From an uncultured Clostridia bacterium (GTDB lineage: Bacteria > Bacillota > Clostridia > Lachnospirales > Anaerotignaceae), in NCBI GenBank assembly GCA_958420075.1, contig CATZIM010000108.1, forward strand, positions 1 through 6,494: 6,494 nucleotides of DNA, written 5' to 3'. This document shows positions 1 to 5,166 of the stretch, in pieces. The number at the start of each line of letters is the position of its first letter. Position 1 is the first letter of the stretch. The notes below the pieces were generated by a model. The model saw only the letters and a program-made list of their open reading frames with translations, was not told the origin of the DNA and made no database searches. Made by a program: the position numbers and the translations under genes.

Positions 1-353
1 AAATCACCCTCTGTAATTTCTTTGATATAAGGTTCATCCTGCACCTGGCCATTGACCAGCACTTCACCGTCCTGTACTTCTACGGTATCGCCGCCAACGC
101 CGATGATGCGTTTGACATAAAGGGTCTTGCCTGTGGGATCGTCGGGATCTTCAAAAACCACCACATCTCCCCGCTCCGGATTAGAGAACCAGTAACTGGT
201 GCGCAGGGCAAGGATTCTGTCCCCTGCCATGATGGTATTTTCCATGGAGCCTGTGGGCACTGTGGCATTGACGATAAACACCGTATCCACCACAAACGCC
301 AGCAACACTGCCAGGATGATGGTCTTAACCCAACTGAGAATTTCTTTTTTCAA
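1..353 (-). CDS. lepB: Type I signal peptidase, N-terminal 117 residues (runs off left edge)
   Basis: Membrane serine protease that removes signal peptides from secreted proteins on the outer face of the membrane. The visible part has a short basic N-terminus, one membrane anchor (about residues 9-28), the catalytic serine motif PTGSM with Ser36, and the general-base motif YVKRIIGVGGD with Lys81; together these are the Ser/Lys dyad of family S26. The C-terminal part lies outside the window. I choose a TTG start at 353 because an AAGGAG site (364-369) sits ten bases upstream and the product MKKEILSWVK has the expected cytoplasmic head; the first in-frame ATG lies inside the catalytic motif and would lose the anchor and Ser36. 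Only 14 bases separate it from the stop codon of the SufB/D-like gene, and its ribosome binding site overlaps that stop, so it is probably the third gene of the Fe-S operon and translationally coupled. Confidence 0.93.
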   Translation of the reverse strand, partial: MKKEILSWVKTIILAVLLAFVVDTVFIVNATVPTGSMENTIMAGDRILALRTSYWFSNPERGDVVVFEDPDDPTGKTLYVKRIIGVGGDTVEVQDGEVLVNGQVQDEPYIKEITEGD

Positions 354-367
354 TCTGTTTCAGCTCC

Positions 368-1291
368 TTATTTCAGGAAGCCGTTGATGATCTGTGCTTC
401 CGCTTCTTTTTCTGTCAGCCCCAATGTCATCAGCTTCATAAGCTGATCCCCTGCGATTTTGCCGATGGCTGCTTCGTGGATCAGTGTTGCATCCACGTCG
501 TTTGCCACGATTTCGGGTTCTGCCGCTACCACACCATCGTCCATGATGATGGCGTCACATTCGGAATGACCGTAGCAGTCCGCGTTGCCCACGATTTTAG
601 AACGGAACAGCTGACGGGATTTATCCCTTGCAACGGAACGGGAAATGAGTTTTGCGGAACTGCCTTCCCCTTCCAGAATCACGTCAAAGGATGTTTCCGC
701 ATACTGATCGCCGTGTGTCATAATCTTTTCTTTGATCACAACCGTTGCGCCGGCTGCCAGTTTCGCGCTGGAAATACGTTTTGTGGAGTCTACGCCTTTC
801 AGCTGTACGGTATCCATTTCCAGATAGCTGTTTTCTTCCCCTTCGATATGAGTCTGGGGGTTGATAATGCGTTTGCCGTTGCCGTCGCCTTCACCGATGT
901 GTTTTTCGATATATTTTACTTTTGCGTTTTTGCCTACGAAGAAACGGTGGATGCCTTCGTGGAGAGATTCTTCGCTGCCGCAGTTATGGATACCGCAGCC
1001 AGCCACGATGGTGACATCTGCGCCTTCACCGATATGGAAATCGTTATATACCAGATCGTGTACGCCTGCTTCTGTGATCAGAGCGGGAATGTGGACATTT
1101 TCGTCCTTTGTGCCGGGTTTGATGTAAATATCGATACCGGAGTTGTTTTCCTTGGGTACGATCTGAATGTTTTCTGTGGAATTTCTGCCTTCGCTGTGAC
1201 CGTTGTTACGGATATTGAAGGCACCGTTCAAAGGTACTTCTGTCAGGTCTGCCACTTCAGACAGCAGTTTTTTGATTACGTCGTCAAACAT
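368..1291 (-). CDS. Short SufB/SufD-family Fe-S scaffold protein (SmsB-like), 307 aa
   Basis: Predicted Fe-S cluster assembly scaffold acting with the adjacent SufC-type ATPase. The C-terminal half has the SufBD core: a GNADCYGHSECDAIIMD segment (about 235-251), IHEAAIGKIAGDQL (271-284) and a GLTEKEAEAQIINGF tail (291-305). By eye Glu273 aligns with the essential Glu434 of E. coli SufB, but the position of E. coli Cys405 has no cysteine. Candidate ligands instead are Cys99 and Cys104 in AGCGIHNCG, Cys239, Cys245, His111 and His115. At 307 residues it is far shorter than E. coli SufB (about 495) and lacks its N-terminal region. The start at 1291 overlaps the ATPase stop by one base (TAATG) and follows a GAGGG site; a start 10 codons further upstream would lie inside the ATPase gene. 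With no second SufB/D protein beside it, it matches the SmsB partner of the minimal SUF-like (SMS) system; a generic SufB/SufD label is the cautious alternative. Confidence 0.9.
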   Translation of the reverse strand: MFDDVIKKLLSEVADLTEVPLNGAFNIRNNGHSEGRNSTENIQIVPKENNSGIDIYIKPGTKDENVHIPALITEAGVHDLVYNDFHIGEGADVTIVAGCGIHNCGSEESLHEGIHRFFVGKNAKVKYIEKHIGEGDGNGKRIINPQTHIEGEENSYLEMDTVQLKGVDSTKRISSAKLAAGATVVIKEKIMTHGDQYAETSFDVILEGEGSSAKLISRSVARDKSRQLFRSKIVGNADCYGHSECDAIIMDDGVVAAEPEIVANDVDATLIHEAAIGKIAGDQLMKLMTLGLTEKEAEAQIINGFLK

Positions 1292-2007
1292 TATTCGTTC
1301 CCTCGCTGAAAATATCTGCATCCGGGGTCAATGCCAAAAAGACCGGGCAGAACTTCTTCTTTTGTGCCGATCTGGGCGATTTCACCGTTGGAGATGACAA
1401 CCACCTGGTCAGCGATGTTCAAAATACGTTCCTGATGGGAAATAATCATGATGGAAGCCTGGATTTCATCGTGCATTTTTTCAAATACGTCGATGAGGTT
1501 TTTGAAGCTCCACAGGTCAATGCCCGCTTCGGGTTCGTCGAAAAGTGTCAGTTTTGTTTTTCTTGCCATAACGGTAGCGATTTCGATACGTTTCAGTTCG
1601 CCGCCGGACAGGCTTGCATTGACTTCACGGTCAATGTAGTCTTTTGCGCACAGACCTACCTGCGCCAGATAATTACAAGCCGCTGCTGTGGAAATATCCT
1701 TGCCGCTTGCCAGTGTAATCAGGTCTTTTACAGTTACACCTTTGAAGCGCACAGGCTGCTGAAAAGCGAAGCTAACGCCTGCTCTTGCGCGGTCTGTGAT
1801 AGACCAGTCTGTGATGTCCTGACCGTCCAGCAAAATCTGTCCGCTGTCAGGTGTGATGATGCCGGCGATGACCTTTGCCAATGTGGACTTGCCGCCGCCG
1901 TTGGGGCCGGTGATGACAACGAATTTTGCGTCGTCAATAACCAGATTGATATTTTTCAGAATCTGTTTTCCATCTGCGGAAAAAGAGATGTTCTTTAATT
2001 CCAGCAT
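1291..2007 (-). CDS. sufC: SufC-type Fe-S assembly ABC ATPase (SmsC-like), 238 aa
   Basis: Soluble ABC ATPase that powers Fe-S cluster building on the SufB/D scaffold. All nucleotide-binding elements are visible: Walker A GPNGGGKST (34-42), Q-loop around FQQPV (82-86), ABC signature LSGGELKR (133-140), Walker B LTLFDEPEAGID (153-164) with Asp157 and Glu158, and the H-loop His191. The ALSGGELKRIE and DEPEAGID segments and the absence of a permease gene nearby separate SufC-type proteins from transporter ATPases. The start has a strong AGGAGG site (2016-2021) eight bases upstream. It is the first gene after the promoter at 2083-2112, and its stop overlaps the start of the scaffold gene in TAATG. 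The pair without SufD, SufS or SufU suggests an SMS-type system, for which the name smsC would apply. Confidence 0.95.
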   Translation of the reverse strand: MLELKNISFSADGKQILKNINLVIDDAKFVVITGPNGGGKSTLAKVIAGIITPDSGQILLDGQDITDWSITDRARAGVSFAFQQPVRFKGVTVKDLITLASGKDISTAAACNYLAQVGLCAKDYIDREVNASLSGGELKRIEIATVMARKTKLTLFDEPEAGIDLWSFKNLIDVFEKMHDEIQASIMIISHQERILNIADQVVVISNGEIAQIGTKEEVLPGLFGIDPGCRYFQRGNE

Positions 2008-2034
2008 ATTCCTATCCTCCTGTATTTATCAATG

Positions 2035-2060
2035 ATTCGGCAACACCCTTTTTGCCGAAT
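2035..2060 (-). repeat. Perfect 9-bp inverted repeat in the Fe-S operon leader
   Basis: ATTCGGCAA (2035-2043) is exactly complementary to TTGCCGAAT (2052-2060), with an 8-base gap. It lies between the predicted transcription start (about 2076) and the sufC ribosome binding site. No T-run follows on either strand, so it is not an intrinsic terminator. It could be an RNA hairpin that tunes stability or translation, or a downstream operator. Confidence 0.75.
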
Positions 2061-2082
2061 TTTACCTGCAAAGCCAAAGTAA

Positions 2083-2112
2083 ATTATACCAACTGAAACG
2101 TTGTCATGTCAA
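2083..2112 (-). promoter_or_regulatory. Promoter of the sufC-smsB-lepB operon
   Basis: Reading the minus strand, TTGACA (2112-2107) is followed after 18 bases by TATAAT (2088-2083). Both hexamers are perfect housekeeping sigma consensus, predicting a start near 2076 and a leader of about 70 bases before sufC. Such a strong core promoter would be expected to need a repressor if expression is conditional, which fits the palindrome on its -35 box. Confidence 0.88.
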
Positions 2113-2114
2113 CG
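2099..2114. promoter_or_regulatory. 16-bp near-palindrome over the -35 box (candidate operator)
   Basis: CGTTGTCATGTCAACG is self-complementary at 7 of 8 base pairs; only one symmetric position breaks the dyad. It fully covers the -35 hexamer of the sufC promoter, so a dimeric regulator bound here would be expected to block transcription. It does not match the PerR, Fur, CymR or Gram-positive LexA boxes that I know, and the regulator is not in the window. Confidence 0.55.
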
Positions 2115-2161
2115 ATTTTCCCCGAAAACCGACAGAAGCTATGACTTTGGTATGGATTGCA

Positions 2162-2185
2162 GGGAAAAATCCTTTCTTTTTTCCC
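2162..2185 (+). repeat. Small A/T-rich hairpin between the divergent genes
   Basis: GGGAAAAA (2162-2169) pairs with TTTTTCCC (2178-2185) around an 8-base loop. No T-run follows on either strand. Its role is unknown and it may be only a by-product of A/T tracts. Confidence 0.35.
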
Positions 2186-2201
2186 CGTACTGTATTAAAA
2201 T
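2173..2201 (+). promoter_or_regulatory. Weak candidate promoter for the 194-aa gene
   Basis: A TAAAAT hexamer (2196-2201) is five of six to the -10 consensus, but the hexamer 17 bases upstream (TTTCTT) matches the -35 consensus poorly. It is placed suitably before the gene at 2248, and nothing better is visible on the plus strand in 2113-2230. Confidence 0.25.
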
Positions 2202-2247
2202 GAAGAAAATCAACTGAAATATACACCACCGAAGGAGGTTTTTTCCC

Positions 2248-2832
2248 ATGCTGGGTTTCCATTCTGACGGCATCCGCCTGTTCGGCGCATCCGATACACT
2301 CAAAGCAAATCTGAAAAAAAGAAAACTGCCCCTTGTTGGCAGCACCACCGGCAATACATTGGTATTTGCCATTGATGACGAAACGGTCATCCACAAACGC
2401 CCTTACAACATTTCTTTCGCAGCCGCTTCCACACCCTGGTTCGTCTGCGGACTGACAGGGGTTCCCGATTATCCCCAGGCACTGCCCTTTGACAGCGAAC
2501 ATGACCTGACAGAATTTATCACAGCCATGTACTACGCTTCTCAGGAATTTCTGCATCTGGACATCGAGCTGTCCTTCATCAAACAGACATTAGGCGCAGA
2601 CCCCACAAAAGTCATCCGAGCATATGCAGAATCCGATTTTGACAAAATCCCCAAAGGCACCCCCGTCATCTGCTTCTACTTCGGCAACGGCGGTTTTCTG
2701 GAAACAGACCGCATTTTCCATGTGCTGACAGGGGACAACTCTCTGGATATGGGGCAGGTGACACTGGCAGGCTCCTTTGCTTCCAAACAAAATCTGCTGG
2801 TAGCCTTTGCCTTGGCGGAAAAAAGCGAATAA
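2248..2832 (+). CDS. Unrecognised 194-residue protein
   Basis: I do not recognise the family. The frame is well supported: a strong GAAGGAGG site (2231-2238) sits nine bases before the ATG, the frame is open for 194 codons, and it ends in TAA just before the folT promoter. The product looks soluble, with no signal peptide or clear membrane segment. Visible segments are a Gly/Thr-rich stretch VGSTTGNTLVFAIDDETVIHKR (roughly 30-51), an aromatic-rich centre with TPWFVCGLTGVPDYP (62-76), a charged helix-like region (84-135) and a C-terminal part with VICFYFGNGGF (140-150). The only cysteines are Cys67 and Cys142, and I see no Walker, zinc-binding or catalytic signature. It is divergent from the Fe-S operon and has its own unit ahead of folT, so context does not fix a function; a lineage-restricted conserved protein is most likely. 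Confidence 0.8.
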   Translation: MLGFHSDGIRLFGASDTLKANLKKRKLPLVGSTTGNTLVFAIDDETVIHKRPYNISFAAASTPWFVCGLTGVPDYPQALPFDSEHDLTEFITAMYYASQEFLHLDIELSFIKQTLGADPTKVIRAYAESDFDKIPKGTPVICFYFGNGGFLETDRIFHVLTGDNSLDMGQVTLAGSFASKQNLLVAFALAEKSE

Positions 2833-2835
2833 TGC

Positions 2836-2864
2836 TTTACTTCTGACAAAAGCCATGCTACAAT
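2836..2864 (+). promoter_or_regulatory. Promoter of the THF riboswitch-folT transcript
   Basis: TTTACT (2836-2841, four of six to consensus), a 17-base spacer and TACAAT (2859-2864, five of six), with an extended -10 TG at 2856-2857. Transcription would begin near 2869-2872, immediately ahead of the riboswitch. It begins only four bases after the stop of the upstream gene, so folT has its own promoter. Confidence 0.72.
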
Positions 2865-2868
2865 GAAG

Positions 2869-2893
2869 CCGCAGGAGAAAAAATCTTCTGCGG
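2869..2893 (+). repeat. 5' hairpin at the start of the folT leader
   Basis: CCGCAGGAGA (2869-2878) pairs over all ten positions, with one G-U pair, to TCTTCTGCGG (2884-2893) around an AAAAA loop. It begins at or next to the predicted transcription start and has no T-run after it. It is more likely a stabilising 5' hairpin than a terminator for the upstream gene. Confidence 0.6.
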
Positions 2894-2898
2894 CAAAT

Positions 2899-2995
2899 AC
2901 AGAGTAGGACTTTGTGCGTTAAGTGTCCTGTGAACGGGGAGTTGTCACGGGAACGAAAAGAATTTTCTTGCGATACAAAATCCGCATCCCGCTGT
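2899..2995 (+). promoter_or_regulatory. Tetrahydrofolate (THF) riboswitch aptamer
   Basis: The sequence holds the conserved THF-riboswitch core: AGAGTAG (2901-2907), GTGCGTTAAGTGT (2914-2926), ACGAA (2953-2957) and TCCGCATCCCGCTGT (2981-2995). P1 pairs ACAG (2899-2902) with CTGT (2992-2995). P2 pairs TTTGT (2911-2915) with ACAAA (2975-2979), extended by GGA/TCC across a mismatch. P3 pairs CCTGTGA (2927-2933) with TCACGGG (2945-2951). The P3 loop CGGG (2935-2938) can form the known pseudoknot with CCCG (2988-2991). A small hairpin AAGA/TCTT (2958-2969) fills the variable position. The downstream gene is a folate transporter S-component, the classic target of this class. THF binding is expected to lower expression. 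Confidence 0.93.
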
Positions 2996-2998
2996 TTC

Positions 2999-3027
2999 AT
3001 AATAAAGACATGAGCACTCTTTGTTAT
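2999..3027 (+). repeat. Leader hairpin A between aptamer and expression platform
   Basis: ATAATAAAGA (2999-3008) pairs over ten positions, with one U-G pair, to TCTTTGTTAT (3018-3027); the 9-base loop is 3009-3017. It starts four bases after P1 of the riboswitch. It is not part of the THF aptamer and has no T-run, so it is probably a spacer or folding-timing element. Confidence 0.6.
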
Positions 3028-3034
3028 CACAGCC

Positions 3035-3056
3035 TACCCCGCTTGAAACGGGGGTA
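3035..3056 (+). promoter_or_regulatory. Leader hairpin B, candidate anti-antiterminator
   Basis: TACCCC (3035-3040) pairs with GGGGTA (3051-3056), or in a shifted register CCCCG (3037-3041) with CGGGG (3049-3053). Its 3' side is the same segment that can pair with the terminator's 5' arm, so this hairpin and the antiterminator cannot form together. This places it in the switching part of the folT leader. Confidence 0.5.
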
Positions 3057-3103
3057 TTTGCATAGAGGCGTCCCATCTGGCACACAGACACGAAATTTCC
3101 CCG
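3049..3103 (+). promoter_or_regulatory. Candidate antiterminator pairing in the folT leader
   Basis: CGGGGGTATTT (3049-3059) can pair with AAATTTCCCCG (3093-3103): eleven positions with one G-U and one U-U. This would consume most of the 5' arm of the terminator at 3088-3130 and allow read-through into folT. It is a pairing prediction by eye; no energies were computed. Confidence 0.45.
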
Positions 3104-3130
3104 GTTTTGTTGGAGATTTCGTGTTTTTTT
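3088..3130 (+). terminator. Intrinsic terminator (attenuator) in the folT leader
   Basis: ACACGAAATTTCC (3088-3100) pairs with GGAGATTTCGTGT (3112-3124), 13 base pairs with one U-G, followed by a run of T to 3130. It lies between the THF riboswitch and folT, with no coding sequence upstream in the same transcript, so it is best read as the regulated off-structure of the switch. Confidence 0.88.
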
Positions 3131-3220
3131 GTTTCACATGGGAACGGTTTTCGCGGTTTTTCTTTGGGAAAACTGCTGTTTTGCATGTTGTTTGATTTGG
3201 AGATAACAAGGAGGTTTCTT

Positions 3221-3733
3221 ATGTCCGAAAACAGAAAATTCACCACCAAGCAGCTGGTCATCATTGCTATGCTGGTGGCGCTGAACGTGATTTTATCCCG
3301 TTTCTTATCCATTGCCGCATGGAACATCAAAATCGGCTTTGCCTTTGTTCCCGTGGTATTCGCGGCGCTGTATCTTGGGCCTTGGCAGGCTGCTCTGGTA
3401 GGCGCGTTGGGTGACTTCATTGGTGCGACCCTGTTCCCCATTGCGGCGTACTTCCCCGGTTTTACCATCACCGCTGCCATTGTTGGTCTCATTTACGGTC
3501 TGTTCCTGTCCAAAAAACAGACCATGCCCCGTATTCTGGGGGCAGTGCTGGCAACAGAAATCATCGGTTCTCTGCTGCTGAACACCTTATGGATCAGCGT
3601 ATTGTTCGGCTCTCCTTTCCTGCCGCTGATGGCAACCCGTGTATTCCAGTGTCTGATTCTGGGCATTGTGGAAATCGTAGTCATCCGTGTCATGGCTGGA
3701 CTGGTGCCCCGTCTGGTTCATACTGCATCCTAA
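3221..3733 (+). CDS. folT: Folate ECF transporter S-component FolT, 170 aa
   Basis: Membrane substrate-binding subunit that captures folates and docks on the shared EcfT-EcfA energy-coupling module for import; those module genes are not in the window. It is almost wholly hydrophobic with about six membrane segments. TM1 has the AxxxA motif (Ala16 and Ala20) used by S-components to bind EcfT. Family-typical stretches are LGDFIGATLFP (63-73), AYFPGFTITA (76-85) and LLNTLWIS (119-126). The start at 3221 is chosen over a start 38 codons upstream because it has a strong AAGGAGG site (3208-3214), the usual length and the expected MSENRKFTTKQ head; the longer version would begin inside the attenuator. 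The THF riboswitch upstream supports folate as substrate and predicts repression when reduced folate is plentiful. Confidence 0.94.
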   Translation: MSENRKFTTKQLVIIAMLVALNVILSRFLSIAAWNIKIGFAFVPVVFAALYLGPWQAALVGALGDFIGATLFPIAAYFPGFTITAAIVGLIYGLFLSKKQTMPRILGAVLATEIIGSLLLNTLWISVLFGSPFLPLMATRVFQCLILGIVEIVVIRVMAGLVPRLVHTAS

Positions 3734-3749
3734 TATAAATAAAACAAAA

Positions 3750-3784
3750 CCCCCTGCCGCTGCTCACGGCAAGGGGATTTTTTT
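3750..3784. terminator. Two-sided terminator between folT and ogt-like gene
   Basis: CCCC-C-TGCCG (3750-3759) pairs with CGGCA-A-GGGG (3767-3776) with one C-A mismatch. On the plus strand a T-run (3778-3784) follows, ending folT. On the minus strand the hairpin is followed by TTTTGTTTTATTT, ending the repair operon. The plus-strand T-run overlaps the stop codon of the minus-strand gene at 3783-3785. Confidence 0.88.
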
Positions 3785-4316
3785 ATTCCCGAATCTTCAG
3801 TTCTTCTCCCTGCTCAATGGTCAGCAGGGCTTTTTTGATTTCAATGCCAGCGGCATAGCCTGTGAGCTTACCGTTTGCCCCTACCACACGATGGCAGGGA
3901 ATGAGGATGGCAATGGGATTTTCATGGTTGGCGCGGCCGATGGCTCTTGCCCCTTTGGGGATGCCCACAGCGGCGGCGATTTCCCCATAGGTAGCTGTCT
4001 GACCATAAGGGATTTTTCTGAGTGCCTGCCACACCTGTTTCTGGAAAGGGGTTCCTTCCGGTGCCAAAGGCAAATCAAATGTTTTCCGTTTCCCATCCAG
4101 ATATTCCTGAATTTCCACCGCTGCCAGTTTCAGCAGAGGGGTTTCTGTCATGTCAAATTCTTCCGGCAGACCGCCCATGTCTCTGCCGAATGTGACCCGA
4201 ACGATGGCGCCGAATTTCTCCCCGATGCCGATTTCACCGACTTTTGTCTGGTAAAACCAGATGCGCTCCATTTCCTCGTTCCATTCCACTTCCATATCCA
4301 TTTCTTCTATATGCAT
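3783..4316 (-). CDS. ogt: O6-alkylguanine-DNA alkyltransferase (Ogt/MGMT family), 177 aa
   Basis: Suicidal repair protein that moves the alkyl group from O6-alkylguanine (and O4-alkylthymine) in DNA to its own cysteine. The active-site motif PCHRV (140-144) holds acceptor Cys141. The DNA-binding domain shows TPFQKQVWQALRKIPYGQTATYGEIA (89-114, split by the usual turn) with Tyr110, and GARAIGRANHENP (122-134) with Arg124 at the arginine-finger position and Asn133 at the hinge. LTGYAAGIEIKKALLTIE closes the domain. Length matches bacterial Ogt. The start at 4316 follows the nfo stop by one base and has a GGGAG site upstream; internal ATG codons at residues 6, 8 and 16 are possible alternatives, and residues 1-15 are unusually acidic. 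It is the last gene of the operon, coupled to nfo. Confidence 0.94.
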   Translation of the reverse strand: MHIEEMDMEVEWNEEMERIWFYQTKVGEIGIGEKFGAIVRVTFGRDMGGLPEEFDMTETPLLKLAAVEIQEYLDGKRKTFDLPLAPEGTPFQKQVWQALRKIPYGQTATYGEIAAAVGIPKGARAIGRANHENPIAILIPCHRVVGANGKLTGYAAGIEIKKALLTIEQGEELKIRE

Positions 4317-4317
4317 A

Positions 4318-5154
4318 TTATTCTCCCTCTCTTACTTCCCTCAGCCAGGCGATTTCTCTGGCATAACCGTCCAATTCATTGGGTGTTTCCAGCAAAAAGG
4401 GCAGATGTTTCAGCTTAGGATGGTTGATGATACGGCTCAGTGCCGCCATACCAATTTCCCCTTCATCCAGACAGGCGTGTCTGTCCTTATGGCTGCCCAT
4501 GGGATTTTTGCTGTCGTTGAGGTGGATGGCTTTCAGCCGTTCCAGCCCGATGATGCGGTCAAATTCCGCCAGCACATCATCCAGATGTTCCACAATGTCA
4601 TATCCTCCGTCGAAAACATGACAGGTGTCCATACAAACCCCTAATTTTTCTCCCAGTTCTACTTTATCTATGATGGCACGGAGTTCCTCAAAATTTCTGC
4701 CCACTTCCGTGCCTTTGCCTGCCATGGTTTCCAGCAGCACTTCTGTCTGGATTTCCGGTTTCAGCACATGGTTCAGCAGGTCAGCGATTTTTTCAATGCC
4801 CACATCTGCGCCCTGTTTCACGTGGCTTCCGGGATGGAAGTTATACATGGCTTCCGGCAGGTGGGACAATCTGTCCAAATCCTCCGCCATAACGTTTGCG
4901 GCAAATTCCCGCAGACCTTCATCAGCGGCACAGGCGTTCATGGTGTAAGGCGCATGTGCCAGAATTTTTCCAAAACCTTTTTCCGCCGCAAAAGCGCGGT
5001 AAGCGGCAATATCCTCTAAATCCAATGCTTTCACGCTGCCCCCTCTGGGGTTTCTGGTGAAAAACTGAAAGGTATTGGCGCCGATTTTCTCTGCCATTTT
5101 GCCCATGGCAAGATACCCCTTTGACGCCGATAAATGACATCCAACCCAAAACAT
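4318..5154 (-). CDS. nfo: Endonuclease IV (AP endonuclease), 278 aa
   Basis: Zinc enzyme of base-excision repair that nicks DNA 5' to abasic sites and clears blocked 3' ends. The fold is a TIM barrel with three metals, and all nine ligands known from E. coli Nfo are present by motif: His67 (AHAPY), His107 (FHPGSH), Glu142 (LLETMAG), Asp176 and His179 (MDTCH), His211 (AIHLNDSK), Asp224 and His226 (KDRH) and Glu256 (LLETP). The start [11 protein letters not shown] is normal for the family, with an AGGGAGG site (5161-5167). Length is close to the usual 280. It sits 12 bases after the XRE-cupin gene and one base before ogt, so the three form one operon. The pairing makes sense: abasic sites arise when glycosylases remove alkylated or oxidised bases, while Ogt handles O6-alkylguanine directly. 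Confidence 0.97.
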   Translation of the reverse strand: MFWVGCHLSASKGYLAMGKMAEKIGANTFQFFTRNPRGGSVKALDLEDIAAYRAFAAEKGFGKILAHAPYTMNACAADEGLREFAANVMAEDLDRLSHLPEAMYNFHPGSHVKQGADVGIEKIADLLNHVLKPEIQTEVLLETMAGKGTEVGRNFEELRAIIDKVELGEKLGVCMDTCHVFDGGYDIVEHLDDVLAEFDRIIGLERLKAIHLNDSKNPMGSHKDRHACLDEGEIGMAALSRIINHPKLKHLPFLLETPNELDGYAREIAWLREVREGE

Positions 5155-5166
5155 AGTTGTCCTCCC

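Noticed and set aside
476..1309. 277-codon plus-strand open frame opposite the SufB/D-like gene
   Set aside because: The translation is Phe/Cys/Val-rich without family features, lies fully antisense to a clear gene and has no ribosome binding site; it is a codon-bias shadow.
1435..1998. 187-codon plus-strand open frame opposite sufC
   Set aside because: Antisense shadow of a gene with every ABC motif intact on the other strand.
2099..2114. Reading the palindrome as a LexA, Fur, PerR or IscR site
   Set aside because: It lacks GAAC-N4-GTTC, the A/T-rich Fur/PerR repeats and the IscR pattern; only a generic operator call is justified.
2869..2893. Intrinsic terminator of the 194-aa gene
   Set aside because: The hairpin is stable but is not followed by a T-run on either strand, and it coincides with the predicted folT transcription start.
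2590..3030. 146-codon minus-strand open frame across the 194-aa gene and riboswitch
   Set aside because: It covers the folT promoter and THF aptamer on the opposite strand and has no domain signal or credible start.
2923..3195. 90-codon plus-strand open frame in the folT leader
   Set aside because: It begins inside the riboswitch P3 region and crosses the attenuator; the sequence is explained by RNA structure. No good ribosome binding site is seen.
3107..3220. 38-codon N-terminal extension of folT
   Set aside because: It would start within the terminator loop and lacks a ribosome binding site, while the ATG at 3221 has an ideal one and gives the normal length.
3687..4418. 243-codon plus-strand open frame after folT
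   Set aside because: It starts within folT, crosses the two-sided terminator and runs antisense to ogt; no coherent protein features.
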